Part shown: piece after piece, positions 16,619 to 24,782 of the stretch
Numbering within the stretch: the first letter of the stretch is position 1
Layout of the letters: every line of letters starts with the position of its first letter
NCBI RefSeq assembly: GCF_007748095.1
Contig: NZ_CP036287.1
Coordinates: forward strand, 4,960,001-5,024,000
From: Engelhardtia mirabilis
Lineage (GTDB): Bacteria; Planctomycetota; UBA1135; GCA-002686595
Length of the DNA stretch: 64,000 bases
Reading direction: 5' to 3'
The notes under the pieces: model-generated
Seen by the model: only the letters and a program-made list of their open reading frames with translations
What the model was told of the DNA's origin: nothing
Databases searched by the model: none
Position numbers and translations under genes: made by a program

Positions 16619-16632
16619 GGGCCGTACGGCCC
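16619..16632. promoter_or_regulatory. 14-bp perfect palindrome at divergent promoter region
   Basis: GGGCCGTACGGCCC is perfectly self-complementary and starts 3 nt from the start codon of the minus-strand HD gene, inside the 93-nt gap shared with the divergent 16709 gene. It is a candidate operator controlling one or both genes. No regulator gene is adjacent. In 70% GC DNA short palindromes also arise by chance. Confidence 0.3.
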
Positions 16633-16708
16633 ACGGTTACGGCTCACCACCGCCCTGCTAAGCTCTTCCCGCCCCCCCCGGCGAGCGACCTCCACCCCAC
16701 GGACGAGC

Positions 16709-19700
16709 ATGACCCGACCCCGAGCTTTCCGCCGGGCCCACCGCCGGGTGGTCCTCCTGGCGGCCGTAATCGGCCTGATTCCCTGCGCCGCGATTCTCGC
16801 CCGACCGAGCGCGGCCTCCGCGAGCGCTGCCGCTCCGTTCCGCGGCGACGACGACGCTCCGCCGACCCTCGGGTTGGCCCTCGACCGAGCCGAGAGTCTG
16901 CTCGAGCTGGGCGACCTGGACCGCGCCCGGGCCCAGATCGAGCGCGCCCTGGAGCGCGACGCGCGCTCCCTGCGGGCTTGGGACCTGCGCGCGCGCTGGG
17001 CCGAGGTGGCCGAGGACCGCGACGACCTGGTGCACACGCTCCACCGCCGGCTCGAGCTGACCGTGGCCCAGGACCGGCCCAAGGCCGAGCGCGCGGAGGT
17101 CCGCGAGCGGCTCTACGCCGTCGACCCCCTGGCCCGCGACCTCGAGCTGCTGCGCGAGGAGTTCGTCGAGGAGCTGGTCAAGCTGGCCGAGGGCTACACC
17201 AAGGAGAAGCGCCCCCACTCCGCCATCCGGACCCACAAGGAGGTCCTGGCCCTGGATCCGTCCCGGATCGAGAGCGAGGCCGCGATCGAGCTCCTGGCCG
17301 CCGCGCCGGACCCCAGCCTGGCCGCCGACGCCAACCCGCCGGACCTGTTCGCCGACGTGACCGAGGAGTGGATCCGCGAGCACGACGAGAAGCACGGCGA
17401 CTGGGGCGACCGAGCCAAGCTGACCCGCGACAACTACGTCACCCAGACCAACGCCGGCTACGAGCTGATGGTCCGCGCGGGCGAGGCCATGGAGCAGATG
17501 AACGCCTTCTACCGGGTGTTCTTCGAGTACGGCACCGAGGACTCGCCCGGCGGCGTGTCGCGCATCGACCTTTTGATCTACAAGGATCGCCAGGAGTACC
17601 TCGACGCCGGCGCGATCGAGTGGTCGCGCGGCTTCTTCAACGGCGGCGCGGTGGTCACCTACGCCGGCGAGGACAGCTTCGAAACGATCGTCGGCGTGCT
17701 GTTCCACGAGGCGGCGCACCAGTTCGTGTCCCTGGCCACCAACGCGAGTGGCTGGCTGAACGAGGGCCTGGCGTCGTTCTTCGAGGGCTGCCGTATCCTG
17801 GCCAACGGCACGGTGATCATGAACCTGCCGGCCAACCACCGGCTGTTCCCCCTCGCCAGCCGCATGGAGCAGGGCTGGATGGAGCACGTCAACGACGGCG
17901 TGGATCCGGCCGACCCCAACAAGACGCCGGAGACCGCGCCGACCTTCGCGATCGTGCTCGGCGGTCGCTACCCCTGGGGCCCACCGTGGTACGCGCCGAC
18001 CTGGGGCGTGGTGTACTTCTGCTACAACTACCAGGACCCTGTCGACGGCCGCTACGTGTACCGCTCGGCCTTCCGCGGGTTCATGGACTCGCTCAGCTCG
18101 CGCCTGGGCGACTCGGCCATCGAGCACTTCGAGGAGGTCGTGCTCGGTCAACCGTCGAAGCCGACCGTCAAGGTCGACTACACCGGCCAGGAGCGCCTGC
18201 CCCTGCCGAAGACCGTCGACGAGCTGAACGAGATCTGGAAGGACTGGATCCTGCGCCTGCGCGACGAGCAGAGCGGCAAGCTCGAGGTGGAGCGCCCGTG
18301 GCGCGCCTGGGCCCTTTACGCCATCGATCGCGGCGAGAAGGACGTGGCCCTCGAACACTTCGAGAAGGGCATCGCGGCCACGCCGGCCGACGTGGGCCTG
18401 TTGCAGGACTTCGCCGCGTTCCTGTCGACGACCCTCAAGAACGACGACCGCGCGTCCAAGCTCCAGTTGCGCGCAGTGCAGCTGCTCGAGAACGAGGACC
18501 CGATCGACGAGAAGGCCCTGGCCTCGGCCCGTCGCGCCCTCTCCAAGTACGACCCCGATCGCAAGGACGTCGAGGAGATCCACGACAAGCTGCGCTCGGC
18601 GGTGCTGGGCCTGGTGCAGCGCTACGTGGCCGACGGGCTGTACCTGCAGGCCATGGACCTGTCCTGGCGCTTCGGCAACCAGCTGGGCGAGCAGCGACTG
18701 TTCGAGCTCTACGCCCAGGCCCTGGCGGCCGGCGGACGCTCGACCGCGATCTGGAAGCTGGCCTACGACGAGCGCGGGCTCGACGGCTGGGTCTCGGGCG
18801 AGACCGGGGGCTGGACCTCCGAGGGCGTCAACCTGCTGGGCAAGCTGGGTGAGTACCGCGCCGACAGCTTCGACTACCGCTTCCTGACCTTCGACACGGT
18901 CACCTCCGGCGACTACTCGTTCGAGGCCGAGGTCAAGGTCGAGAGCGGCAAGGGCGCCTTCGGAGGGCTGGTCTTCGGGCGCAAGAGCGACACGACCTTC
19001 CACTCGATGATCCTGTTCCCGCCCAAGCGCGGGCGCGAGGGCGCCGCCGAGACGGGCTACGTCGACCTGACCAGCTTCTACGGCGGCGACTTCAAGATCT
19101 GGCGCCACAACACGGTGCAGGTCGACAAGGGCGAAGCCACCAGCGCCACCACCAGCTTCCACAAGCTGCGCGTGGACGTGGTCGGCACCACCGTCGACGT
19201 GTGGTTCGACGGCACCTTCATCGCCAGCCAGGACTTCGGCACGGCGGACGTGCTGCGCGGCGGCTTCGGCCTGGTCATCGGCCCCGGCGAGAGCCTGTTC
19301 CGCAACGTGCGCTACCTGGCGCGCCAGCCCAACGACCCCGCCTCCGCCCTCGAACGCGAGCGGCGCATCGAAGAGCTGATGGCCCAGGGTCAGGGGCTGA
19401 ACGGCAGCTACCTGGGCTACGTGCCGCCCTTCCCGCGCGTGGAGCGCTGGGTCCGCGACCCGCTGGCCGATTGGGACGAGATCGGACCCTCGCCGACGCT
19501 GCTCGCCTTCTGGAACATCGACGTGAACGAGATCATGCCCCTGGACGGCTGGCTCGATCACCTGATGGACGAGCACGGCAAGGCCGGCCTGAAGATCGTC
19601 AACGTGGTCTCCCCCAACGACTCCGAGCGCATCGAGGAGTACCTGGCCGGGACGAAGTTCCCGGGCTCGGTAGCGCTCGACCGGCGCGAGGGCTTCGGCA

Positions 19701-20458
19701 TCGGCGACACCTTCGAGGACTTCTCGATCGACCGCTTCAACCTGCCGCGGATGTTGCTCTTGGATCTCGACCACCGCGTGGTGTGGGAGGGCGATCCGGG
19801 CTTCAGCATCGGCACCGGGTGGGTCCCCGCCGAGGGCAGCTTCGTGGACGCGCCGATCGCGGAGCTGGTCGCCAAGCGCAAGCTCGCGACCCTGGTGCCC
19901 TGGCGCGAGCAGTGGACCGCCACGGGGCAGCCGGCCCTCGCGGCGGGTCGCTTTGCCGAGGCCGCGCCGCTCTTGATCGCGGCCGAGGGCTTCGACGCGC
20001 GCTTCGATCCCCAGGTCCGCGAGGCCAAGACGGCGCTCGACTCGGTGCGCTCATCCATGGCCAGCATCTCGGTCACCGCCGAAGCCATCGCCCGCGACGG
20101 GGCCGACCCGGCCCTGGACGTGCTGCTCGACTGGGGTCGCGAGGTCGGTGCCGAGCTGACGCCGCGCGAACGCAAGGAGCTCAAGGACGTCCTCGAGGGC
20201 CGGCTCGACAAGGCCTGGGATCGCGCGGAGAAGGCCGTGGCCGACTGGCTCAAGCGCAACCGGCGCGACCCCGCGGCGGCAGCGATCGACGAGTTGGCCG
20301 GCGAACTCGAAGCCCTCGAGGGGCGCTTCCCGACCGAGCTCGCCGCGCTGATTCGGACGGCCTGGGACGAAGGCGGCTACGACGCCGTGGGCGCCGAGGC
20401 CGAGTCGGCCGCGCAGCTCCCGGCCCGTTGGCTCGCCCGGGAGTACTTCCGCTGGTAG
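16709..20458 (+). CDS. Large exported gluzincin-like protein with TPR, LamG-like and thioredoxin-like regions
   Basis: 1,249 residues from ATG 16709; the frame is open far upstream, but that part is antisense to the HD gene and the signal peptide (RRAHRRVVLLAAVIGLIPCAAILA) fixes the start. After TPR-like helices (about 55-200) comes a zinc peptidase motif, HEAAHQF at 333-339, with the third ligand in WLNEGLASFFEG, as in gluzincins and DUF1570-type proteins. More helical repeats follow, then a beta-sandwich near residues 690-870 (YSFEAEVKVESGKGAFGGLVFG, WFDGTFIASQDFG; LamG or DUF1080-like), a thioredoxin-like segment without CxxC (LLAFWNIDVNE...LPRMLLLDLDHRVVWEG) and a coiled C-terminus. Probably periplasmic. 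The tail overlaps the next gene. The combination of domains is unusual, and substrate is unknown. Confidence 0.8.
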   Translation: MTRPRAFRRAHRRVVLLAAVIGLIPCAAILARPSAASASAAAPFRGDDDAPPTLGLALDRAESLLELGDLDRARAQIERALERDARSLRAWDLRARWAEVAEDRDDLVHTLHRRLELTVAQDRPKAERAEVRERLYAVDPLARDLELLREEFVEELVKLAEGYTKEKRPHSAIRTHKEVLALDPSRIESEAAIELLAAAPDPSLAADANPPDLFADVTEEWIREHDEKHGDWGDRAKLTRDNYVTQTNAGYELMVRAGEAMEQMNAFYRVFFEYGTEDSPGGVSRIDLLIYKDRQEYLDAGAIEWSRGFFNGGAVVTYAGEDSFETIVGVLFHEAAHQFVSLATNASGWLNEGLASFFEGCRILANGTVIMNLPANHRLFPLASRMEQGWMEHVNDGVDPADPNKTPETAPTFAIVLGGRYPWGPPWYAPTWGVVYFCYNYQDPVDGRYVYRSAFRGFMDSLSSRLGDSAIEHFEEVVLGQPSKPTVKVDYTGQERLPLPKTVDELNEIWKDWILRLRDEQSGKLEVERPWRAWALYAIDRGEKDVALEHFEKGIAATPADVGLLQDFAAFLSTTLKNDDRASKLQLRAVQLLENEDPIDEKALASARRALSKYDPDRKDVEEIHDKLRSAVLGLVQRYVADGLYLQAMDLSWRFGNQLGEQRLFELYAQALAAGGRSTAIWKLAYDERGLDGWVSGETGGWTSEGVNLLGKLGEYRADSFDYRFLTFDTVTSGDYSFEAEVKVESGKGAFGGLVFGRKSDTTFHSMILFPPKRGREGAAETGYVDLTSFYGGDFKIWRHNTVQVDKGEATSATTSFHKLRVDVVGTTVDVWFDGTFIASQDFGTADVLRGGFGLVIGPGESLFRNVRYLARQPNDPASALERERRIEELMAQGQGLNGSYLGYVPPFPRVERWVRDPLADWDEIGPSPTLLAFWNIDVNEIMPLDGWLDHLMDEHGKAGLKIVNVVSPNDSERIEEYLAGTKFPGSVALDRREGFGIGDTFEDFSIDRFNLPRMLLLDLDHRVVWEGDPGFSIGTGWVPAEGSFVDAPIAELVAKRKLATLVPWREQWTATGQPALAAGRFAEAAPLLIAAEGFDARFDPQVREAKTALDSVRSSMASISVTAEAIARDGADPALDVLLDWGREVGAELTPRERKELKDVLEGRLDKAWDRAEKAVADWLKRNRRDPAAAAIDELAGELEALEGRFPTELAALIRTAWDEGGYDAVGAEAESAAQLPARWLAREYFRW

Positions 20459-21852
20459 AGCGAGCACGTCTTCGCGCCGCGGCCCCCGCGTTGCTGCTGC
20501 TGCTCGGCGCCTGCGCGCCGAGCGGCGGGGAGCAGCCGTCGCCGCCCCCGCGCCTGGTGCTGTTCCTGGTGGACACCCTGCGCGCGGACCGGCTCACGCC
20601 CTACGGGCACGACCGGCCCACTTCGCCCAACCTCGAGCGCCTGGTCGCCCGCGGGGCGGTCTTCGACCAGGCCTGGTCCCCCGCTCCCTGGACCCTGCCG
20701 GCCACGGCCTCGCTGCTGACCGGCGTCGACCCCGACCGCCACGGCGCGGGGCTGCACGGTTCGTGGCGCGACCTCGCCAGCCAAGTCCCCGACGGCCTGG
20801 CGGCGGACGTGCCGACCCTGGCCGAGCGCCTGGGCGACGAGGGCTGGCGCTGCGAGGCCTTCGTCACCAATCCCTTCGTGGGCTTCGGTCTCGAGCGCGG
20901 CTTCGAGTCCTTCACCCTGCGCCAGACCGAGGCGGCCGAGGTGCTCGACTGGACCCTCGAGCGCCTCGACGTGCCCGGCGACGAGCGCCCCACTTTCCTG
21001 CTCGCGCACCTGATCGACTGCCACGACCCGCTGCTGATCCCGGACGAGTTCGTGCTCGACGCCAGGCCGCCCGGCGACAGGCTGCCCGTGCCCGACATCT
21101 CCAACCGCACCTTCTCGACCCTGGCGATGACGCCCGAGCACCGGGCCGCGCGCCTGCGCCTCTACGACGGCGCTGTGCGCTACGTGGACGCACAACTGGG
21201 CCGCCTGCTCGACAGCCTCGAGGCCGACGGGAGCATCGACGACACCTACCTGGTGTTCACCTCCGACCACGGCGAAGAGGTCTTCGAGAGCGCGGCCCTC
21301 GCCCGCGGCGCCGGCTACGTGCAACCCGAGACCGTGCGGCCCCTCGGCCATGGGCACACCCTGTTCGAAGAGGTCCTGCGCGTGCCGCTGGTGATCGCGG
21401 GGCCGGGCGTCGAGGCGCGAGGCCTGCACGTTCCGGGGGCCGTCGCGACCCACGACCTGGTTCCGACCCTGCTCGAGCTCCTGGGCGTCGACCACGACCC
21501 GGCCGAGCTCGACGCGCGTTCGCTGGTGGGCACCCTGCGGGGTGAGCACGCCGACGCACGGGCGGTGGTCTCGCGCGGCATCGCCTTCGGTCGCGACCGC
21601 TCGGCGCTGCTGCGCGACGGCTGGTCGCTGGTCCGCGGCGGCGAGGGCGAGGCCACGGTCCTGTTGCGCGTGGGCGACCCCGAGCACTTGGATCGCTCCG
21701 CCGAAGAGCCCGACCGCCTGCTCGAGCTCGGGGCCGACCTCGATGCCCTGAACAGCCTGGCCCAGAGCCGGCGGGGCAGTGCGACGCAGATCGACCCGGC
21801 ACAGCGCGCGCGCCTGCGGGCCCTGGGCTACCTGGACCGCGACCAGGAGTAG
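20428..21852 (+). CDS. Sulfatase-fold lipoprotein lacking the formylglycine cysteine
   Basis: About 474 residues if started at TTG 20428; no ATG or GTG is usable. CTG 20452 is an alternative. Either gives a lipoprotein leader ending in the lipobox LLGAC. The body is alkaline-phosphatase/sulfatase fold: LVLFLVDTLRADRLTPYG (metal Asp), then WTLPATASLLTG, DHGEEVF and a His in GHGHTLFEE. At the nucleophile position, where sulfatases have C/S-x-P-x-R, this has Thr in TLPAT, so it is not a formylglycine sulfatase; Thr could be the nucleophile as in phosphoethanolamine-transferase relatives. Upstream overlap (31 nt) with the 16709 gene implies translational coupling. The N-terminus is the least certain part. 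Confidence 0.75.
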   Translation: MARPGVLPLVERARLRAAAPALLLLLGACAPSGGEQPSPPPRLVLFLVDTLRADRLTPYGHDRPTSPNLERLVARGAVFDQAWSPAPWTLPATASLLTGVDPDRHGAGLHGSWRDLASQVPDGLAADVPTLAERLGDEGWRCEAFVTNPFVGFGLERGFESFTLRQTEAAEVLDWTLERLDVPGDERPTFLLAHLIDCHDPLLIPDEFVLDARPPGDRLPVPDISNRTFSTLAMTPEHRAARLRLYDGAVRYVDAQLGRLLDSLEADGSIDDTYLVFTSDHGEEVFESAALARGAGYVQPETVRPLGHGHTLFEEVLRVPLVIAGPGVEARGLHVPGAVATHDLVPTLLELLGVDHDPAELDARSLVGTLRGEHADARAVVSRGIAFGRDRSALLRDGWSLVRGGEGEATVLLRVGDPEHLDRSAEEPDRLLELGADLDALNSLAQSRRGSATQIDPAQRARLRALGYLDRDQE

Positions 21853-22056
21853 GCGCGCGACGATCGGCGCGCCGCCGGGGTCGCGGGCGGGGCTCGATCG
21901 GACTCCACCCACCCGGCGGACCCCTCCGGGACGCGCCAGGGCGCCACGAAAACGCGCCGGATCGCCAAGAGGGCAAACCCCAAGCGCCGCTCTCCATTGC
22001 ACATTGGTAGCCGGCCGTTCAGCCCTCCATCCAGCTCGACTGGCCGCCGCTCTCCC

Positions 22057-22626
22057 ATGACAGCCCCCACGCCCTCCCCCAGGGCTGCGATCGCGTTGTG
22101 CGCAGTCGCAGCCGTGATGCTCTCGTCGGCCTCGCTGCAGTCCGGGTCCCCGGCTCGCGAGGGGCGGATCCCGTCGGTCCCGGTCGCGAACGAGCCCGAG
22201 GCGCCCCTGGCGGTCGAGATCCATCTGGATCCCCTACAGGGTGGACGCGCCCGCGTGCGGTACGAGGTGTCGCCACTCGTCCAATGCCTCGACGCGTCGG
22301 TCGAGCTGCGCCCCTCGAGCGCCGCCCGCGTGGTCGAGCACGTGGCTCCGCCCGCGGGGCCACGAGCCCGACGCGAAAGCGTCCAGGGACTGGCCCTGGT
22401 CGAAGTCGACGGGCCCGCGAGCCTGGAGCTGGTCTTCCGCATCGCCCTCGCCGACCCGGGCGGCATCGATGGCCGATCGACCTTCTCGATCGAGCGACAG
22501 GTCCTGTGGGGCGAGCTCCCCGTGGTCGACTCGACGCAACTGGTGTACGAGGCGGGCGAAGTTACGGCGCAGGTGCCGTCGATCCTGCGGCCGCGTGCGG
22601 CCGTCGCGGGCGGAGGTGAGCGGTGA
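22057..22626 (+). CDS. Small exported protein of unknown function
   Basis: 189 residues from ATG 22057 (the frame also allows ATG 21997, which adds an implausible Ser/Pro-rich lead). A signal peptide is visible (AAIALCAVAAVMLSSASLQSG). The rest looks like a small beta-sandwich: alternating hydrophobic strands (AVEIHLDPLQGGRARVRYEV, LALVEVDGPASLELVFRIAL). No catalytic motif is seen. It overlaps the start of the next gene by 4 nt (GTGA), so it is translationally coupled to the 22623 peptidase and may be its chaperone, inhibitor or surface partner (inference). I do not recognise the family. Confidence 0.7.
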   Translation: MTAPTPSPRAAIALCAVAAVMLSSASLQSGSPAREGRIPSVPVANEPEAPLAVEIHLDPLQGGRARVRYEVSPLVQCLDASVELRPSSAARVVEHVAPPAGPRARRESVQGLALVEVDGPASLELVFRIALADPGGIDGRSTFSIERQVLWGELPVVDSTQLVYEAGEVTAQVPSILRPRAAVAGGGER

Positions 22627-24710
22627 TCGCGCTCGCGCGCCTACGGCTCGCGTGGGCAGCACTGGCCCTGCTGGCGGCACTGGTCGCCCCGGCGCAGGCC
22701 GACCTGGTGATCAGCGGCAGCGCCCGCTACGTGGACCGCGAGTTCAGCTTCGACAGCGGCTTCACGGGCGTCGAACCCGAACTACCCGTGCGCTTCGCCA
22801 CGGTGCGCGTGATCGAGGCCGCGAGCGGCGCGATCCTCGCCGTGAGCGCGACCGACGCCAGTGGTGACTTCTCGATTCCGATCGTCGGTTCGGGCCAGAT
22901 GGACGTGATCGTGCGTGTGGTCGCGCGCTCGGAGGCCTTCGGCGCGGCGGTGCGCGTGACGAACGTCGCCAACCAGGTCTACTCCATGGCCACGCCGACC
23001 TTCGCCGGTTGGGACCTCTCCACCGACCTGGACATCGGCACCCTGGTGTCGCCCAAGGTCTTCGCCGCGGGCCGCTTCGGTAACCCGTTCAACCTCCTGG
23101 ATCAGTTCGTCGTCGGCGTCGGCGCGGCCCAGGCCATCGGCGCGCCGTCGATCCCACAGGACCTGCAGATGACCTGGCCCGCGGGGCCGGTGTCCTTCTC
23201 CAGCGGGACCGAATCGTCGATCGCCGCCGACGACGGCTACGACGATCTGGTGGCGCTGCACGAGCTCGCCCACCTGCTCTACCACCTGTTCGTGGACGAG
23301 GACCAGCAGGGCGGGTCGCACTCCTTCGGCGAGTCCGACCAGGATCCGCGCTTGTCCTTCACGGAGGGCTGGGCCACGGCCTTCGCGGCCTTGGCCCGCG
23401 ACTTGGCCGGCTTCGACGACTCCGGCTTCTACCTGGACGCTTCAGGGACGGGCGCCACTGGGCCCGCGTCGATCCAACTGCGCCTGCGCCTCGAGGACGG
23501 CTCGCCCTTCATCGGCAGCACCGAGGGCGAGGCCAACGAGGGCGCGGTGGCCTGCACCCTGTGGGACCTGGTGGATGGCGCCGAGACTCGGGGCCCGGTG
23601 CCCGGCGGCGACGACGATCCCGTGGACGGCTCCTTCGAGTTCGAGGGCGGGCTCGACGGGGCGCAACTGTTGTGGCGCGCCCTGGAGGGAACCGTGGCCG
23701 CGGCCCAGGACGCCACCGTGCTCGACCTGTGGCACGGTCTGTTCGCGCCGAGCGATCCGGGCCACGGTGCGGAGTTGGTGGAGGTCGTCACGGCCTGGAA
23801 GCTGGGCTTCGCTGCAGACGCGGCCGAGCCCGATGACGGCCTGGCTGCGGCGCGGCTGCTGGACGTCGGCGGCGGCTGGAGCGTCACGCGCACCCTCTAT
23901 CGTCCGCCGCCCGGCGCCTACGCCCCGGGCGACGGCGACGGGGACTTCCACCGCTTCACCCTCAGCCAGGGCCAGGGCTTCGAGGTCTCGACGCGCTACC
24001 CGGGCGGCAACCCCGACGCGGGCACCTTCGTCGACCCCCTCTTGCGGGTGCGCCGACCCGACGGCTCGCTCTTCGGCCAGGACGATGATTCCGGCGTCGG
24101 ACGCAACGCGCTGGTGGCGGGTATCGCGGATGCGGACGGCGAGTGGTACGCGGAGGTCTCGACCCAGCACCCCTTCCGGCGCGCGGGCTCCTACGAGGTG
24201 CGCGTCGACCTGGCCGGCAGCGACTGCAACGGCAACGGCATCCCCGACGAGCAGGACGTCCTCGCGGGGACCTCCCTGGACTTGGACGGGGACGGCGGGC
24301 CGGACGAGTGCCAGCCCCTGTCGGCCGACCTGGGCAGCCTGCCGCTGCTCTTCGGCGGCACCCAGACCCTGTCCCTCGACGCGGGGGCAGCCCATGCGGG
24401 GCAGCTCTACTGGATCCTGGGTAGCACCACCGGCACCCGGCCGGGCATCGCCGTGGACGGCGTGCTGCTACCGCTCAACGTCGACGCCTACACCGGCTTC
24501 ACCCTCGCCAATCCCGGCTTCGCGCCCCTGATCGGGGGACTGGGCAGCCTCGACGCCGAAGGAAAGGGAACCGCGCAGTTCGCCCTGCCGTCCGGAGTTT
24601 CCCTGAGCCTCGTCGGCACCGTCGTGAACCACGCGTTCTTCGTGGTCGGCGGCTCGCAATCGCTGGTCTTCGCCAGCAACCCCATCCCGATCACCTTCAC
24701 GCTCTTCTGA
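22623..24710 (+). CDS. Exported zinc peptidase with PPC-like domain and shared C-terminal module
   Basis: 695 residues from GTG 22623. It has a signal peptide (AALALLAALVAPAQA) and an N-terminal beta domain (carboxypeptidase-regulatory type, RFATVRVIEAASGAILAVSATDASG). The catalytic motif HELAHLLYHLF starts at residue 213 and SFTEGWATAFAAL about 30 residues later offers the third ligand, so a gluzincin-type metalloprotease is likely. A pre-peptidase C-terminal-like beta domain follows (EPDDGLAAARLL...FHRFTLSQGQGFEVSTRY), then a Cys-bounded calcium-loop module (DCNGNGIPDEQDVL...DGGPDECQ). The end (567-695) is the recurrent module with GGTQTLSLDAG and LYWILGSTTGTRPG. Coupled to the 22057 gene; the 24783 peptidase follows 72 nt later. 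Confidence 0.85.
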   Translation: MIALARLRLAWAALALLAALVAPAQADLVISGSARYVDREFSFDSGFTGVEPELPVRFATVRVIEAASGAILAVSATDASGDFSIPIVGSGQMDVIVRVVARSEAFGAAVRVTNVANQVYSMATPTFAGWDLSTDLDIGTLVSPKVFAAGRFGNPFNLLDQFVVGVGAAQAIGAPSIPQDLQMTWPAGPVSFSSGTESSIAADDGYDDLVALHELAHLLYHLFVDEDQQGGSHSFGESDQDPRLSFTEGWATAFAALARDLAGFDDSGFYLDASGTGATGPASIQLRLRLEDGSPFIGSTEGEANEGAVACTLWDLVDGAETRGPVPGGDDDPVDGSFEFEGGLDGAQLLWRALEGTVAAAQDATVLDLWHGLFAPSDPGHGAELVEVVTAWKLGFAADAAEPDDGLAAARLLDVGGGWSVTRTLYRPPPGAYAPGDGDGDFHRFTLSQGQGFEVSTRYPGGNPDAGTFVDPLLRVRRPDGSLFGQDDDSGVGRNALVAGIADADGEWYAEVSTQHPFRRAGSYEVRVDLAGSDCNGNGIPDEQDVLAGTSLDLDGDGGPDECQPLSADLGSLPLLFGGTQTLSLDAGAAHAGQLYWILGSTTGTRPGIAVDGVLLPLNVDAYTGFTLANPGFAPLIGGLGSLDAEGKGTAQFALPSGVSLSLVGTVVNHAFFVVGGSQSLVFASNPIPITFTLF

Positions 24711-24782
24711 GCGCGTCGGAGGTCGCCCGTCGCCTCCCCACGCTCGCCGTCCCACGGCGGGTGGGCGTCCCGTTCCCCACCC

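Noticed and set aside
16658..19774. 1,038-codon minus-strand frame
   Set aside because: Antisense shadow of the 16709 peptidase-like gene, Val/Gly/His/Arg-rich and without motifs.
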